This document shows positions 1 to 7,497 of a DNA stretch of 32,500 nt, piece after piece. The translations under genes were made by a program, and so were the position numbers. The stretch covers positions 1-32,500 of the forward strand of contig DATGHL010000054.1 in assembly GCA_035308025.1 (NCBI GenBank). Direction: 5' to 3'. Origin of the DNA: Candidatus Binataceae bacterium. GTDB taxonomy: Bacteria > Desulfobacterota > Binatia > Binatales > Binataceae. Position 1 is the stretch's first letter, and each line of letters opens with the position of its first letter. The notes under the pieces were generated by a model. That model was not told the origin of the DNA, did no database searches, and worked only from the letters and a program-made list of their open reading frames with translations.

Positions 1-531
1 GGTCGGCGGTTTTGGTCCAGATGAAGGGTTTGGGATGCCGGTTGTTGATTTCGAGATAACGGCGGATGGCGTCCTCGAGTTCACGGGTGCTGCGGTGCGC
101 GCCGCGGCGCAGTTGCTTTTCGGTCAGCGCCGCGAACACGCGCTCGACTAGGTTGCGCCAGCGTCGAGGGGCAGTCTCTCCAAGGTCAGGCGCACCACCC
201 GCTCAATCTGCGGGTCGCCCACCTGGCGCGGGGCACCCGGCCGCGGCTCATCCAGCAAGCCGTCCAGTCGCCGCGCCAAAAACGCCGGCACCATTTGCCC
301 ACCGTCTGATGGGTCACGCCGCGCCACTGGGCGACCGCGCTGTTGGGCTGGCCACTCGCGCACTCCAGCACAATCCGCGCGCTGGGCCAGGGCTTGGGCG
401 CGGCGCGCCCAGCGCTCCAGCGCTTCTCGCTCAGATACGGCTAAGCTCAAAGGTGAGAGTCGGTCTCCTCGCCCGCAGTGGCGTCCTTCCTCCTTACGAA
501 AAGACGCCGGCAGAACTACAATTTCATTCAA
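1..531 (-). pseudogene. IS630-family transposase remnant, internally deleted and frameshifted
   Basis: Reading the minus strand from about 531, an N-terminal helix-turn-helix region typical of IS630 transposases appears in pieces: an EREALERWARR segment, then LECASGQPNSAVAQWRGV, then LARRLDGLLDEPRPGAPRQ. These pieces lie in different frames, with shifts near 385 and near 280. Around 145-180 the sequence jumps to a third frame that encodes the family C-terminus (WRNLVERVFAALTEK, then RRYLEINNRHPKPFIWTKTAD up to base 1). The stretch that normally carries the first DDE catalytic residues, roughly 150-180 codons, is missing. The end of the gene lies beyond the left edge. It is a dead element, not a working transposase. 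I did not find a convincing terminal inverted repeat; the outer end probably lies between 480 and 545. Confidence 0.8.
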
Positions 532-551
532 TCTATTTATGACTCAGGACC

Positions 552-2318
552 CTAGCAGGCGCCGCAGACGGTGCAGCGGGTCACGTCGCAGGGCTTGGTC
601 TGATGCGCGTAATGGGCCTTCTTGCGCTCCGACGCGAGGAACCACTTATCGATATGATGATCGATAAAGTCCCACGGCAGCAGTTCATCCTGCGCATACG
701 GACGCGTCACGTAGGAATCCGGATTCGGGAGATGCGGCCCGCCGTCGACGCCGCGGCGAAGCTTCCCGAGTTCATTCCAGATCGAGCCGGCGTCCGCGCA
801 GCCCGCCGCTTCGAGCCGCTCCAGAATTCCGCCCACGCGCCGATCACCGCGCGAAATCAACGTCTGGAAGTAGGCCTCGCGGGGCGATTCCGCGTCCAGT
901 TCGATATTTCCGCTAATCCGCCCCAGTTGCGCACGCAGCATCGCGACCTTGCGCTTCAGCGACGCCGTCGCTTCCATCGGATCCCATTGGAAGGGAGTCC
1001 ATGGCTTCGGCACGAAGGGATTGAGCGAGACGGTTACCCGGCCCACCGACTTTTTTCTCGCGCGCATGCGTTCGAGTAGCGTGCCGGTCAGACGCGCAAT
1101 CTCGAGGACATCTTCGTCGTGCTCCTCGGGCAGGCCGATCATGAAGTAAAACTTTAAGTTACTGACACCCTCGCCTACCAGCAAATCCGCGGCCTGCAGG
1201 ATCTCCGGCTCGGTCAGATTCTTGTTGATAACTTTACGCATCCGCTCGCTGCCCGCCTCGGGTGCGATCGTGACGCTGCGATTACCGTTGCGCGCCAGCG
1301 CCTGCGCGAGAGCGGGCGAGATGCAATCGGCCTTGAGGGACGAGGGTGAGAGGCGTCCGCCGCGGTCCGCGACCGCCTGCGCGATCGTAGCGACGCCGGG
1401 TACCGACGCCATCTCAGCGCCAACAAGGCCGATGACCTTGCGTTCGCTGAGACCGCGAGTTGATTCGGCGACGAGGTTAGCGGGACTGCGATAACGGATG
1501 GGCCGATACATGAAGCCTGCGGCGCAGAAGCGGCATCCCCATTGGCATCCGCGACTCGCTTCGACCAGGTACATGTCGCCGAAGACCGATTCCTCGGTGA
1601 GAATCAGCGAGGAGGTCGGGTAGCGGTCGAGATCGTGAAGCAGCCGGCGCTCGACCTTGCCCGCTCCTGGACCGACGTGATCGACGCCGGCGAGACGGCC
1701 TGCGCCGTCGTAGGATGGGAGGAAATGATCGGGCCTGTAGGCGCCGCGCACCGGCGCCATCGCGTCGAGAAATGGCGCGTCATGCGTCGATTTATGCCGC
1801 TCTGCCCGATACGCGGCGATAAATTCGGGCGTCATCTCCTCGCCCTCGCCAATCAGGAAGAGATCGACGAAATCGGCGATCGGCTCGGGGTTCAAGAAAA
1901 CCGCGGAGCCGCCGGCGACGATCAGCGGATAATTGCGGCCGCCGCGCTGCGTCCGCCGCGCGGGGATTCCGGCCAGCCGCAGAATCGTCAGGAAGTTGAG
2001 ATAGTCGGTCTCGAACGAGATGGAAAAGGCAAGAATCTCGAAGTCGGTCAGCGGCTTGCCGCGCTCGAAGGAGACCAATTGCTGGGGGCTGTTGCGCATC
2101 GCGGCGATTTCATCGTCGTCGGGCAGAAAGGCGCGGTCGGCGGCGACTGACGAATCCGATTCGAAGATATGGTAGATGGCCTGAAAGCCCAGATTCGCCA
2201 TCGCGAGCGGATAGCGATTGGGATAGACGACGCAGACCGGGATGTCGCCGCCCGGGTGGCGCGGGTAGAGCATCTTTTCGCGGGCGATGCGCTCGAGCGC
2301 GCGTTGACGCAAAAACAT
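552..2318 (-). CDS. B12-binding domain radical SAM protein (TIGR03960-like)
   Basis: This 588-residue protein has an N-terminal cobalamin-binding-like Rossmann region (about 25-190) followed by a radical SAM core. The radical SAM cysteines are C258, C262 and C265 in SRGCQWGCRFCAAGF, the classic C-x3-C-x2-C that holds the SAM-binding [4Fe-4S] cluster. The C-terminus ends in a second cysteine cluster (C577, C582, C585, C588), with C588 the last residue. The family is TIGR03960-like; its substrate is not established, although many members are fused to or followed by a DUF2344/TIGR03936 domain. Here no such domain follows: the stop is 21 bp before the IS630 remnant. The ATG at 2318 lies 56 bp after sixA in the same direction, so cotranscription is plausible. 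Family call is firm, function is not. Confidence 0.85.
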   Translation of the reverse strand: MFLRQRALERIAREKMLYPRHPGGDIPVCVVYPNRYPLAMANLGFQAIYHIFESDSSVAADRAFLPDDDEIAAMRNSPQQLVSFERGKPLTDFEILAFSISFETDYLNFLTILRLAGIPARRTQRGGRNYPLIVAGGSAVFLNPEPIADFVDLFLIGEGEEMTPEFIAAYRAERHKSTHDAPFLDAMAPVRGAYRPDHFLPSYDGAGRLAGVDHVGPGAGKVERRLLHDLDRYPTSSLILTEESVFGDMYLVEASRGCQWGCRFCAAGFMYRPIRYRSPANLVAESTRGLSERKVIGLVGAEMASVPGVATIAQAVADRGGRLSPSSLKADCISPALAQALARNGNRSVTIAPEAGSERMRKVINKNLTEPEILQAADLLVGEGVSNLKFYFMIGLPEEHDEDVLEIARLTGTLLERMRARKKSVGRVTVSLNPFVPKPWTPFQWDPMEATASLKRKVAMLRAQLGRISGNIELDAESPREAYFQTLISRGDRRVGGILERLEAAGCADAGSIWNELGKLRRGVDGGPHLPNPDSYVTRPYAQDELLPWDFIDHHIDKWFLASERKKAHYAHQTKPCDVTRCTVCGAC

Positions 2319-2374
2319 GGAATCACTCTACACGTTACCGGCGAGTTCCGCTTCGAGTCGAACAGCAGCCGTCA

Positions 2375-2875
2375 TCATTTCCGCAACCGACGCAGTTGGC
2401 GCTGCGTCAGGAGCCAGAGGAGTTCCGCACGACCCGCTTCGAGGCCCGAGGAGAGATCGAGTGCGAGGCAGCCGCCCTTCTTGAGTTGGATGCGCAGCCG
2501 CTCCGGTGATCCGGTCAGCAGGATCGAGGCGACGGCGCTCAGTTGCGGCTCGTGGCCGACGATCATGACATGCTCGCGAGCAGCAAGCGGAGTGAGCGCT
2601 GTAATGGCGTCGGCGGAGGCTACGCGGCAGGCGAGCGCTTCGATCAGTTGCGGAGGCGGGCGGCCATCGTAAGCCTTGGCCACGATCGCGGCGGTCTCGG
2701 CGGCGCGCGGGAGCGGGCTCGTGAGGATGGCGTCGAAGCGCAGGCCGAGGCGGCGCATCCCGGCGGCAGCCTGACGCATCCGCTTGCGCCCGTCGAGGGT
2801 GAGGCGGCGGGCGTCGTCGGCGCGACCGGCGAGGTGCTCGCCGGCCTGCGCGTGGCGCAGGAGGTAGAGGATCAC
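2375..2875 (-). CDS. sixA: SixA-type phosphohistidine phosphatase
   Basis: This 166-residue protein belongs to the histidine phosphatase (phosphoglycerate-mutase-like) superfamily. The N-terminus reads MILYLLRHAQAGEH, with R7-H8 forming the RH motif in which His is phosphorylated during catalysis; H108 in VGHEPQLS is the second conserved His. Length and lack of a lid domain fit SixA, which removes phosphate from phosphohistidine on signalling or PTS proteins. The start is GTG at 2875, overlapping the stop of the CHAD gene by 4 bp (GTGA), so translational coupling is likely. SixA next to CHAD and Ppx is a recurrent arrangement, and a broader polyphosphate-linked role is possible. No signal peptide is visible, so the protein is cytoplasmic. 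Confidence 0.85.
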   Translation of the reverse strand: MILYLLRHAQAGEHLAGRADDARRLTLDGRKRMRQAAAGMRRLGLRFDAILTSPLPRAAETAAIVAKAYDGRPPPQLIEALACRVASADAITALTPLAAREHVMIVGHEPQLSAVASILLTGSPERLRIQLKKGGCLALDLSSGLEAGRAELLWLLTQRQLRRLRK

Positions 2876-3891
2876 GTGGATTTGGGCGGCGGAATCGGAT
2901 CCGCGCGCGGCGGTGCGCCGTTGCTCGCGGCGTCGTGGCGGAGGCGCGCGAGCGCGCCAATTTCGCTCATCGCCTTGCTCAGGCCTGCGCTGTGCGCGAA
3001 TTTCTTCCAGCGACGGAAAGCGTGAACAGCGACCTGTGCGCGGCGCTGGTTGAGATATTGCATCAGCGCACCGGTCGCGATCAGGGTTTCCGGCGGCAAC
3101 GCGGCGCCGCTGACGAAATCGCGCAACCAGGCACTCGTGGTGACCAGGTCCTGGAGCTCACCGAGCTCTTCCTGCAGCGCGCGCAGCTTTTTAAGTGTCT
3201 TGGCGGTGCGCTTGCCCGCCATCGGCTCCAGCATCTCGACCGCATAGCGCATCCGCTTGAGCCGCGTGCGCAGGTTATGAAAAACCGTTGGCGGCGAGTC
3301 CGCGGCGAGGCGAACGCCGGCGCGTTCGGCAGCGCGTGCGACCGGCCGCAAGAGAATCGGCGCGCGCGTCAGAACGGTCGCCGATGCAGGCAGCGTGCGG
3401 GTAAGAGTCGGCGCCAGGCGAGCAAGCAGAATCCGGTAGCGTTTGGAGTCAACGAACGCGTTCAGCGCGCGCAGAGCGGCGACGCGGCGGTCCGCGAGCG
3501 CTTGATAGGCCGGTACGAGCCCGCGCGCAATCTGCGGTTCGAGCGCGGCCGAGTTTGTATGAATCAGCTCCGCCAAGGCGTCACAATCGCGCACCGCACC
3601 GGCAGCGCGACCCAATAACGGCAGTTCGCGGCGATAAAAGCGTAGGCGTGAGCCGTGCACCAGTGGGGCGAGCAGGTCGACGGCAGCTCGCAGGCGGCGC
3701 ACGCTGACGCGGAACTGATGGATCGCTTCGACGTCGCCGGCGCGGGCCAGCGGCTCGTAGAACCTGAGTGCCGCCGCGCCGGCTGCAAGAGCGCCAGCCG
3801 TGGCGTCGGCGGCGGCGGCACCGGGCGCCAACAACAATTGCGGCGGCCGCGCCAGAGCTGCTTGCGCGTCGCGCGATGACCCCGGATTCAC
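2872..3891 (-). CDS. CHAD domain-containing protein
   Basis: This 339-residue alpha-helical protein carries a CHAD domain over most of its length. The first helical repeat contains EAIHQFRVSVRRLRAAVDLL (H58, R61, R65, R66, R68) and the second contains VFHNLRTRLKRMRYAVEML, the duplicated His/Arg/Lys-rich pattern of the family. CHAD domains bind polyphosphate through these basic residues and often accompany polyphosphate enzymes. No CYTH triphosphatase domain is fused to it. The GTG start at 3891 is 6 bp after the stop codon of a decayed copy of the ppx 3' end, and the gene overlaps sixA by 4 bp. This implies an ancestral ppx-CHAD-sixA operon. A role in polyphosphate handling is inference from the family and the neighbours. 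Confidence 0.88.
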   Translation of the reverse strand: MNPGSSRDAQAALARPPQLLLAPGAAAADATAGALAAGAAALRFYEPLARAGDVEAIHQFRVSVRRLRAAVDLLAPLVHGSRLRFYRRELPLLGRAAGAVRDCDALAELIHTNSAALEPQIARGLVPAYQALADRRVAALRALNAFVDSKRYRILLARLAPTLTRTLPASATVLTRAPILLRPVARAAERAGVRLAADSPPTVFHNLRTRLKRMRYAVEMLEPMAGKRTAKTLKKLRALQEELGELQDLVTTSAWLRDFVSGAALPPETLIATGALMQYLNQRRAQVAVHAFRRWKKFAHSAGLSKAMSEIGALARLRHDAASNGAPPRADPIPPPKST

Positions 3892-3897
3892 GATGTT

Positions 3898-4047
3898 TTA
3901 ATTCTGCAAGATTATGCGGCGATCGAGCAATTTCTCCAAGAGCTCGGTGCGGCGTTCGCAGGTCTCGAGTTCGCCCTCATGCGGATCCGCGCTGACTTCG
4001 ATAGTCATGCGGCCGGGCTCGATCCGTCGATTTACGACCTCGCGCAC
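3898..4047 (-). pseudogene. Decayed duplicate of the ppx 3' end
   Basis: On the minus strand this stretch reads IEPGRMTIEVSADPHEGELE, then TCERRTELLEKLLDRRIILQ, then N and TAA. It is nearly identical to the last 40 residues of the intact Ppx encoded at 5873-7387, apart from I to V, D to E and loss of two residues (IW) before TCERR. Upstream of the PGRM motif, similarity fades (VREVVNRR against VVKGLKTRY) and disappears by about 4050. There is no start and no catalytic domain, so this is a remnant. Its stop is 6 bp before the GTG of the CHAD gene, the spacing expected for an operonic ppx-CHAD junction. Confidence 0.88.
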
Positions 4048-4327
4048 AGGCCTGGTCCATAGATGCCTCAACGGCGAGATTTTCTATTCGCTGCGCGAAT
4101 GCCGTATGAATTCTCTCACTGCATTCGGTCCAAAAAATCGGTCCGGTCAAGTCCCCGAGGGTTGAATCGCAAAGCGTTTTATTTGGTCCTATCGAAGGAT
4201 CCCACCGATAGCTTAGGGTCTGCCGGGGGAAAGGCAGACGTGAAGCGAGCCCGCTCAGTGTCCGACAGACGATGGAGTGAGTGCTACGACGACGCGGGAG
4301 CGACCTGCGCTTGTGGCGGGGCGGCGA
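4048..4327. other. Non-coding stretch with successive inverted repeats
   Basis: No credible gene lies between the ppx-tail remnant and the Cys-rich gene. It contains a run of short stem-loops: CTATCG/CGATAG (4189-4194 with 4206-4211), a perfect 7-bp stem GTCTGCC/GGCAGAC (4218-4224 with 4233-4239, loop GGGGGAAA), and AGCG/CGCT at 4244-4255. The spacing resembles a folded RNA or the debris of an inserted element, but it matches no riboswitch class that I can recognise. On the minus strand it would be transcribed between the Cys-rich gene and CHAD. Confidence 0.4.
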
Positions 4328-4353
4328 GCCATGGCTGCGTTAGCAGCCATGGC
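4328..4353 (-). terminator. Perfect hairpin with the stop codon of the Cys-rich gene in its loop
   Basis: GCCATGGCTGC at 4328-4338 pairs perfectly with GCAGCCATGGC at 4343-4353, leaving the loop GTTA. The TAA stop of the Cys-rich gene (4340-4342) lies inside that loop. No T-run follows on the minus strand, so it is not a canonical intrinsic terminator; it may stabilise the 3' end of the mRNA or pause transcription. Confidence 0.4.
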
Positions 4354-5764
4354 CTGAAATGTCGGTGAATTGGCCCTGGATGCAGAGGCCGGAGTTGGGC
4401 GCGGGCGGCTTGGGAACGGAAGTGCTCACCGGACAGGTGCTGATCGTGTTGGCGACGCAGGTGCAATTGCCAAAAGTGTCGATCATCGAGTTGTAACAGT
4501 AGTAGAGCCCGCCCCCGGACAAATCCTTGCCGTTGAGCGGCTGCTCGCAGGGTCTCTGCGGCCCGATGATAACGCCCTGGCTCCCGCATTCGTCCGAACC
4601 GGCCGGGCAGGGCTGTCCCGGCCCATGTCCGCAATTGAAGGTGCAGACCGACTGCCCGTTTTGAAAATCGAGATGGAGATCATCGGTGCACGGAGAAGCG
4701 CCGACGCACGGCGCGTTGCCCTCGATGCCGCAGGCAGCGCAGGTATAGCCCTGGGTGGCGGAACAGACGCTGGCGTCAGTGCAGCCGTTGCTGCAGCATG
4801 GCTGTCCGGGGGCGCCGCAGGCGAGGCAGAATCCGCCGCGCGCGACCGCGCCGGCCGCGCAGTGATTCGAGGCGCAGACGCCCTGGCCAGGGGCGCCGCA
4901 GGGCTCACAGGTCCCGTGCGGACCCTGCCAAGTGTAGCAAACGGTGTCTGAGACAGAAGTGCAGAAGTCGTAGGCGCTATCATTGGAGTCGGGGTCCGGG
5001 CAACAGTCTTGGCCCAGTCCGCCGCAGGGCACCGGAGTTGGTCCGGCAACGCAAATATCGCCATTGCAGGCGGCGCCGCTCTCGCAAGTCCTGATCGGCT
5101 GAGGGATGCCGGAACCGTTGTAGACCCATCCGGAGCAACATGCAGCCCCGATAAATCCGCAGATATCGAGATGGCCGATCAGATTGACGCCGCTCACCAC
5201 ATGGGTGATGGTCCAGGTTCCGTTGACGTTGTTGAGGGTGCTCACGACCGGGCCATTCACATAGGGTCCGGCGGCCCGGCCATTGACGAACTCGATAATC
5301 GAATGGACTTCAGCCACGTTGGCCGAAGGGAAGGAGATCCAGGTCTGAGTGGTCTTGTAGGGACTGAAGCGGAAGCCAGCCGCCGAGATGGTCTGCTCGA
5401 GCTGCTGGCGTTGGAGGATGACTTGATTTGGAGCCGGGAGCTTGGTCGGGGTGGCGGCGGAGTAGGTCCAGTGGGCGTCGTTCGAGTAATTTTTGAAAAA
5501 GGCCTTTGCATCGCCGCGATTCCAGGCGTCGTCGGCAGCCTTGACGACGGCCAGCGCGGCCTTGATGGCCTGGACGGGCTGACCGGCGGATGGCGGCGCG
5601 ACAACGGACGCGAGCCGGATCGCCGCCTGGTGCGATGGGCTGGAGCTGCCGGTCGGGACGGCGGCAGCACTGGGTTTGCGCGACTGGCAGGCGTAGAAGG
5701 CGCAGATCACAAAGGTGAGGACGAGGGCAAGCGGGCCCAAGAGCGCTCTAAGGGAGGCTATCAT
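4340..5764 (-). CDS. Secreted Cys-rich protein with NTF2/SnoaL-like domain
   Basis: From the ATG at 5764 the protein has 474 residues. An upstream ATG at 5812 would add 16 residues before the hydrophobic segment, so I prefer the shorter start, which gives a normal signal peptide (MIASLRALLGPLALVLTFVI). Cleavage could be by signal peptidase I, or at FYAC as a weak lipobox. Residues of about 70-195 resemble an NTF2/SnoaL-like fold (AADDAWNRGDAKAFFKNYSN onward). The C-terminal part contains about 36 cysteines in tandem motifs of the type CGAPGQ-x-CC (PCGGLGQDCC, PCGAPGQGVC, ACGAPGQPCC, NCGHGPGQPC), which probably form disulfides outside the cytoplasm. Function is unknown. The gene separates ppx from CHAD and is flanked by two copies of the ppx tail, which suggests late insertion. 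Confidence 0.75.
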   Translation of the reverse strand: MIASLRALLGPLALVLTFVICAFYACQSRKPSAAAVPTGSSSPSHQAAIRLASVVAPPSAGQPVQAIKAALAVVKAADDAWNRGDAKAFFKNYSNDAHWTYSAATPTKLPAPNQVILQRQQLEQTISAAGFRFSPYKTTQTWISFPSANVAEVHSIIEFVNGRAAGPYVNGPVVSTLNNVNGTWTITHVVSGVNLIGHLDICGFIGAACCSGWVYNGSGIPQPIRTCESGAACNGDICVAGPTPVPCGGLGQDCCPDPDSNDSAYDFCTSVSDTVCYTWQGPHGTCEPCGAPGQGVCASNHCAAGAVARGGFCLACGAPGQPCCSNGCTDASVCSATQGYTCAACGIEGNAPCVGASPCTDDLHLDFQNGQSVCTFNCGHGPGQPCPAGSDECGSQGVIIGPQRPCEQPLNGKDLSGGGLYYCYNSMIDTFGNCTCVANTISTCPVSTSVPKPPAPNSGLCIQGQFTDISGHGC

Positions 5765-5855
5765 ACGTGAACCGGGATTTCTTTTTGACTTTCCAATTCC
5801 AACTCGTTCCATGGACCGACCAGCTTTCTTAACACAAGGTTTCAGCCGATTTTGG

Positions 5856-5888
5856 TCTGCAAGATTCCTAGTTTAATTCTGCAGGATT
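5856..5888. repeat. Short direct repeat at the ppx 3' end
   Basis: TCTGCAAGATT at 5856-5866 is repeated with one mismatch as TCTGCAGGATT at 5878-5888, which covers the final codons of ppx. The first copy matches the ppx-tail remnant at 3903-3913 exactly. The short third copy just past the ppx stop looks like a scar of the rearrangement that duplicated this end. Confidence 0.5.
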
Positions 5889-7387
5889 ATGCGGCGATCG
5901 AGCAATTTCTCCAAGAGCTCTGTGCGGCGTTCGCAGGTCCAGATTTCAAGTTCGCCGTCGTGCGGGTCGGCGCTAATCTCGATCGTCATGCGGCCCGGCG
6001 CATAACGCGTCTTGAGCCCTTTGACCACACCGAAGTGGCTGCGGTCCAGCGCGTCGGCCACCCGCAGAATCGCGGCCAGTCCGCGCACCGTGCGTCGCCG
6101 GCCGGCGTCGAGGCCGCGCAACTCGCTGGAATCGAGCTGGCCGCCCTGCTTGCGATGGCTGCGGGCAGCGAGCGCGATGACGTCGATTTCATCCTGATCG
6201 AAACCGAGCAGCTCGGCATTTTTGATCAAATAATAGGAGTGTCGATTGTGCCGGTCGTGATCGACGGCGTGGCCGACATCGTGCAACAGCGCGGCGTATT
6301 CGAGCAGCTCGCGGGCGTCGCCGTTGAGCCCGAGGACGAGAGCGGTGGCGTCGAAGAGGCTGAGCGCGAGCCGGGCAACGTGGCGGCCGTGAGCATTGTC
6401 GTCAAGAAAGCGCGCGGCGAGGCCTTGCACAGACCGGCGGCGCGCATCAGTACTGCGGCCGGACCCATTGCCGCGCAAGAGACCGAGCAACAACCCTTCG
6501 CGCATCGCCCAGGTGCAGGCGACCAGCTCCTGTGCGCCGGAGCGGCGGAGCACGAAGTCCGCGAGCATTCCAGCGGCGGCCATCTGGTCGGCGCGCTTGG
6601 CGTCGATACCAGGCAGATCAGCGCGCAAGGCAGCATTGGCTTCAAGCAACTGAGCGCTGATCGCGGCGATTTCGGCGGCCGAGGCGCTCGCCCCGTGCAG
6701 TCGGCCGAGCTCCTCTCCGCGCGCCCCGCGCGCCATCGCGACCAGCGTGTTGATGGTGCCTGAGGTGCCGATGGCGCGGACGACGCCGGCCTTGCGGGCG
6801 TTGCGCAAGTAACCGCCGATCTCCTCCTCGAGATGCTCGTGCAGGCGCTTGCGCTGGGCAGTGGTCGGCGGATCGTCGAAGAGGAAACGCTCGGTCAGGC
6901 GGGCGGCGCCGAGCCGGACGCTCTTCAACCACAGCGGTTTCGCATCCTTGACCAGCACGAGTTCGACGCTGCCGCCGCCGACATCGACGAGCAGGTGGGG
7001 TCCGCCTTCGAGCCCAAGCGCGTGCCGCGCGGCGTCGAAAATCAGGCGGGCCTCGTCGTGGCCGGAGATAATCTCGACCGCGATGCCGGTCTCGCGCCGG
7101 ATGCGCTGGATGAACTCGGTGCGATTGTGGGCTTCGCGCACGGCGCTGGTGGCGACGGCGCGCATCCGGCCAACACGCCGCAGCTTGGCGAGGCGGCGAA
7201 AGTAGGCCAGCGTCCGCACCGCCATCTCCATGGCTTCATCGGTGAGGCGGCCGGTGGTGAAGGAGCGGCGGCCGAGGCGGACCATCTCTTTGACGCGATC
7301 GATGACGTCGATCCGGCCGTCGCGGGTGACGTCGGCGATGATCATGTGGAGCGAGTTCGAGCCGACGTCGATGGCGGCCAGCCGCAT
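5873..7387 (-). CDS. ppx: Ppx/GppA phosphatase with C-terminal HD domain (exopolyphosphatase)
   Basis: This 504-residue enzyme opens with the ASKHA-fold phosphate-binding motif AAIDVGSNSLHMIIAD (D7, G9-S12). SGHDEARLIF follows, with E112 in the position of the catalytic Glu, and a second loop VDVGGGSVELV (134-143). Residues of about 315-504 form an HD-type domain with LLHDVGH (H369, D370). The family hydrolyses polyphosphate ends and/or pppGpp; the two-domain layout and length match Ppx/GppA. Neighbouring CHAD and polyphosphate glucokinase genes favour polyphosphate, but pppGpp activity cannot be excluded. The ATG at 7387 has only a weak ribosome-binding site. The last 40 codons are duplicated upstream of the CHAD gene. 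Confidence 0.9.
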   Translation of the reverse strand: MRLAAIDVGSNSLHMIIADVTRDGRIDVIDRVKEMVRLGRRSFTTGRLTDEAMEMAVRTLAYFRRLAKLRRVGRMRAVATSAVREAHNRTEFIQRIRRETGIAVEIISGHDEARLIFDAARHALGLEGGPHLLVDVGGGSVELVLVKDAKPLWLKSVRLGAARLTERFLFDDPPTTAQRKRLHEHLEEEIGGYLRNARKAGVVRAIGTSGTINTLVAMARGARGEELGRLHGASASAAEIAAISAQLLEANAALRADLPGIDAKRADQMAAAGMLADFVLRRSGAQELVACTWAMREGLLLGLLRGNGSGRSTDARRRSVQGLAARFLDDNAHGRHVARLALSLFDATALVLGLNGDARELLEYAALLHDVGHAVDHDRHNRHSYYLIKNAELLGFDQDEIDVIALAARSHRKQGGQLDSSELRGLDAGRRRTVRGLAAILRVADALDRSHFGVVKGLKTRYAPGRMTIEISADPHDGELEIWTCERRTELLEKLLDRRIILQN

Positions 7388-7442
7388 CGCACCAGCGTAG
7401 CTGGCGCGTGTCTCGCTGTCATCCAGATGCAGCGGAGTGGGA

Positions 7443-7464
7443 GCGGGCGTCGTGGGACGCCCGC
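7443..7464. terminator. Strong GC hairpin between phosphoesterase and ppx genes
   Basis: GCGGGCGTC (7443-7451) pairs perfectly with GACGCCCGC (7456-7464) around a 4-base loop. It lies 34 bp past the phosphoesterase stop and upstream of ppx. No T-run follows on either strand, so it would be a Rho-assisted or pausing hairpin rather than a full intrinsic terminator. It suggests that ppx has its own promoter in 7388-7442. Confidence 0.4.
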
Positions 7465-7497
7465 CCCGGTTGGTTGAAAAGACGCTGCTGATGGAAA

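Noticed and set aside
1542-2150. Plus-strand frames opposite the radical SAM gene
   Set aside because: They have no motifs, while the minus-strand frame has full radical SAM cysteines; these are GC-driven shadows.
4063-4368. Plus-strand frame of 101 codons over the stem-loop region
   Set aside because: The composition is unlike a protein, with no family feature and no ribosome-binding site; it runs over the ppx remnant's edge and the hairpin.
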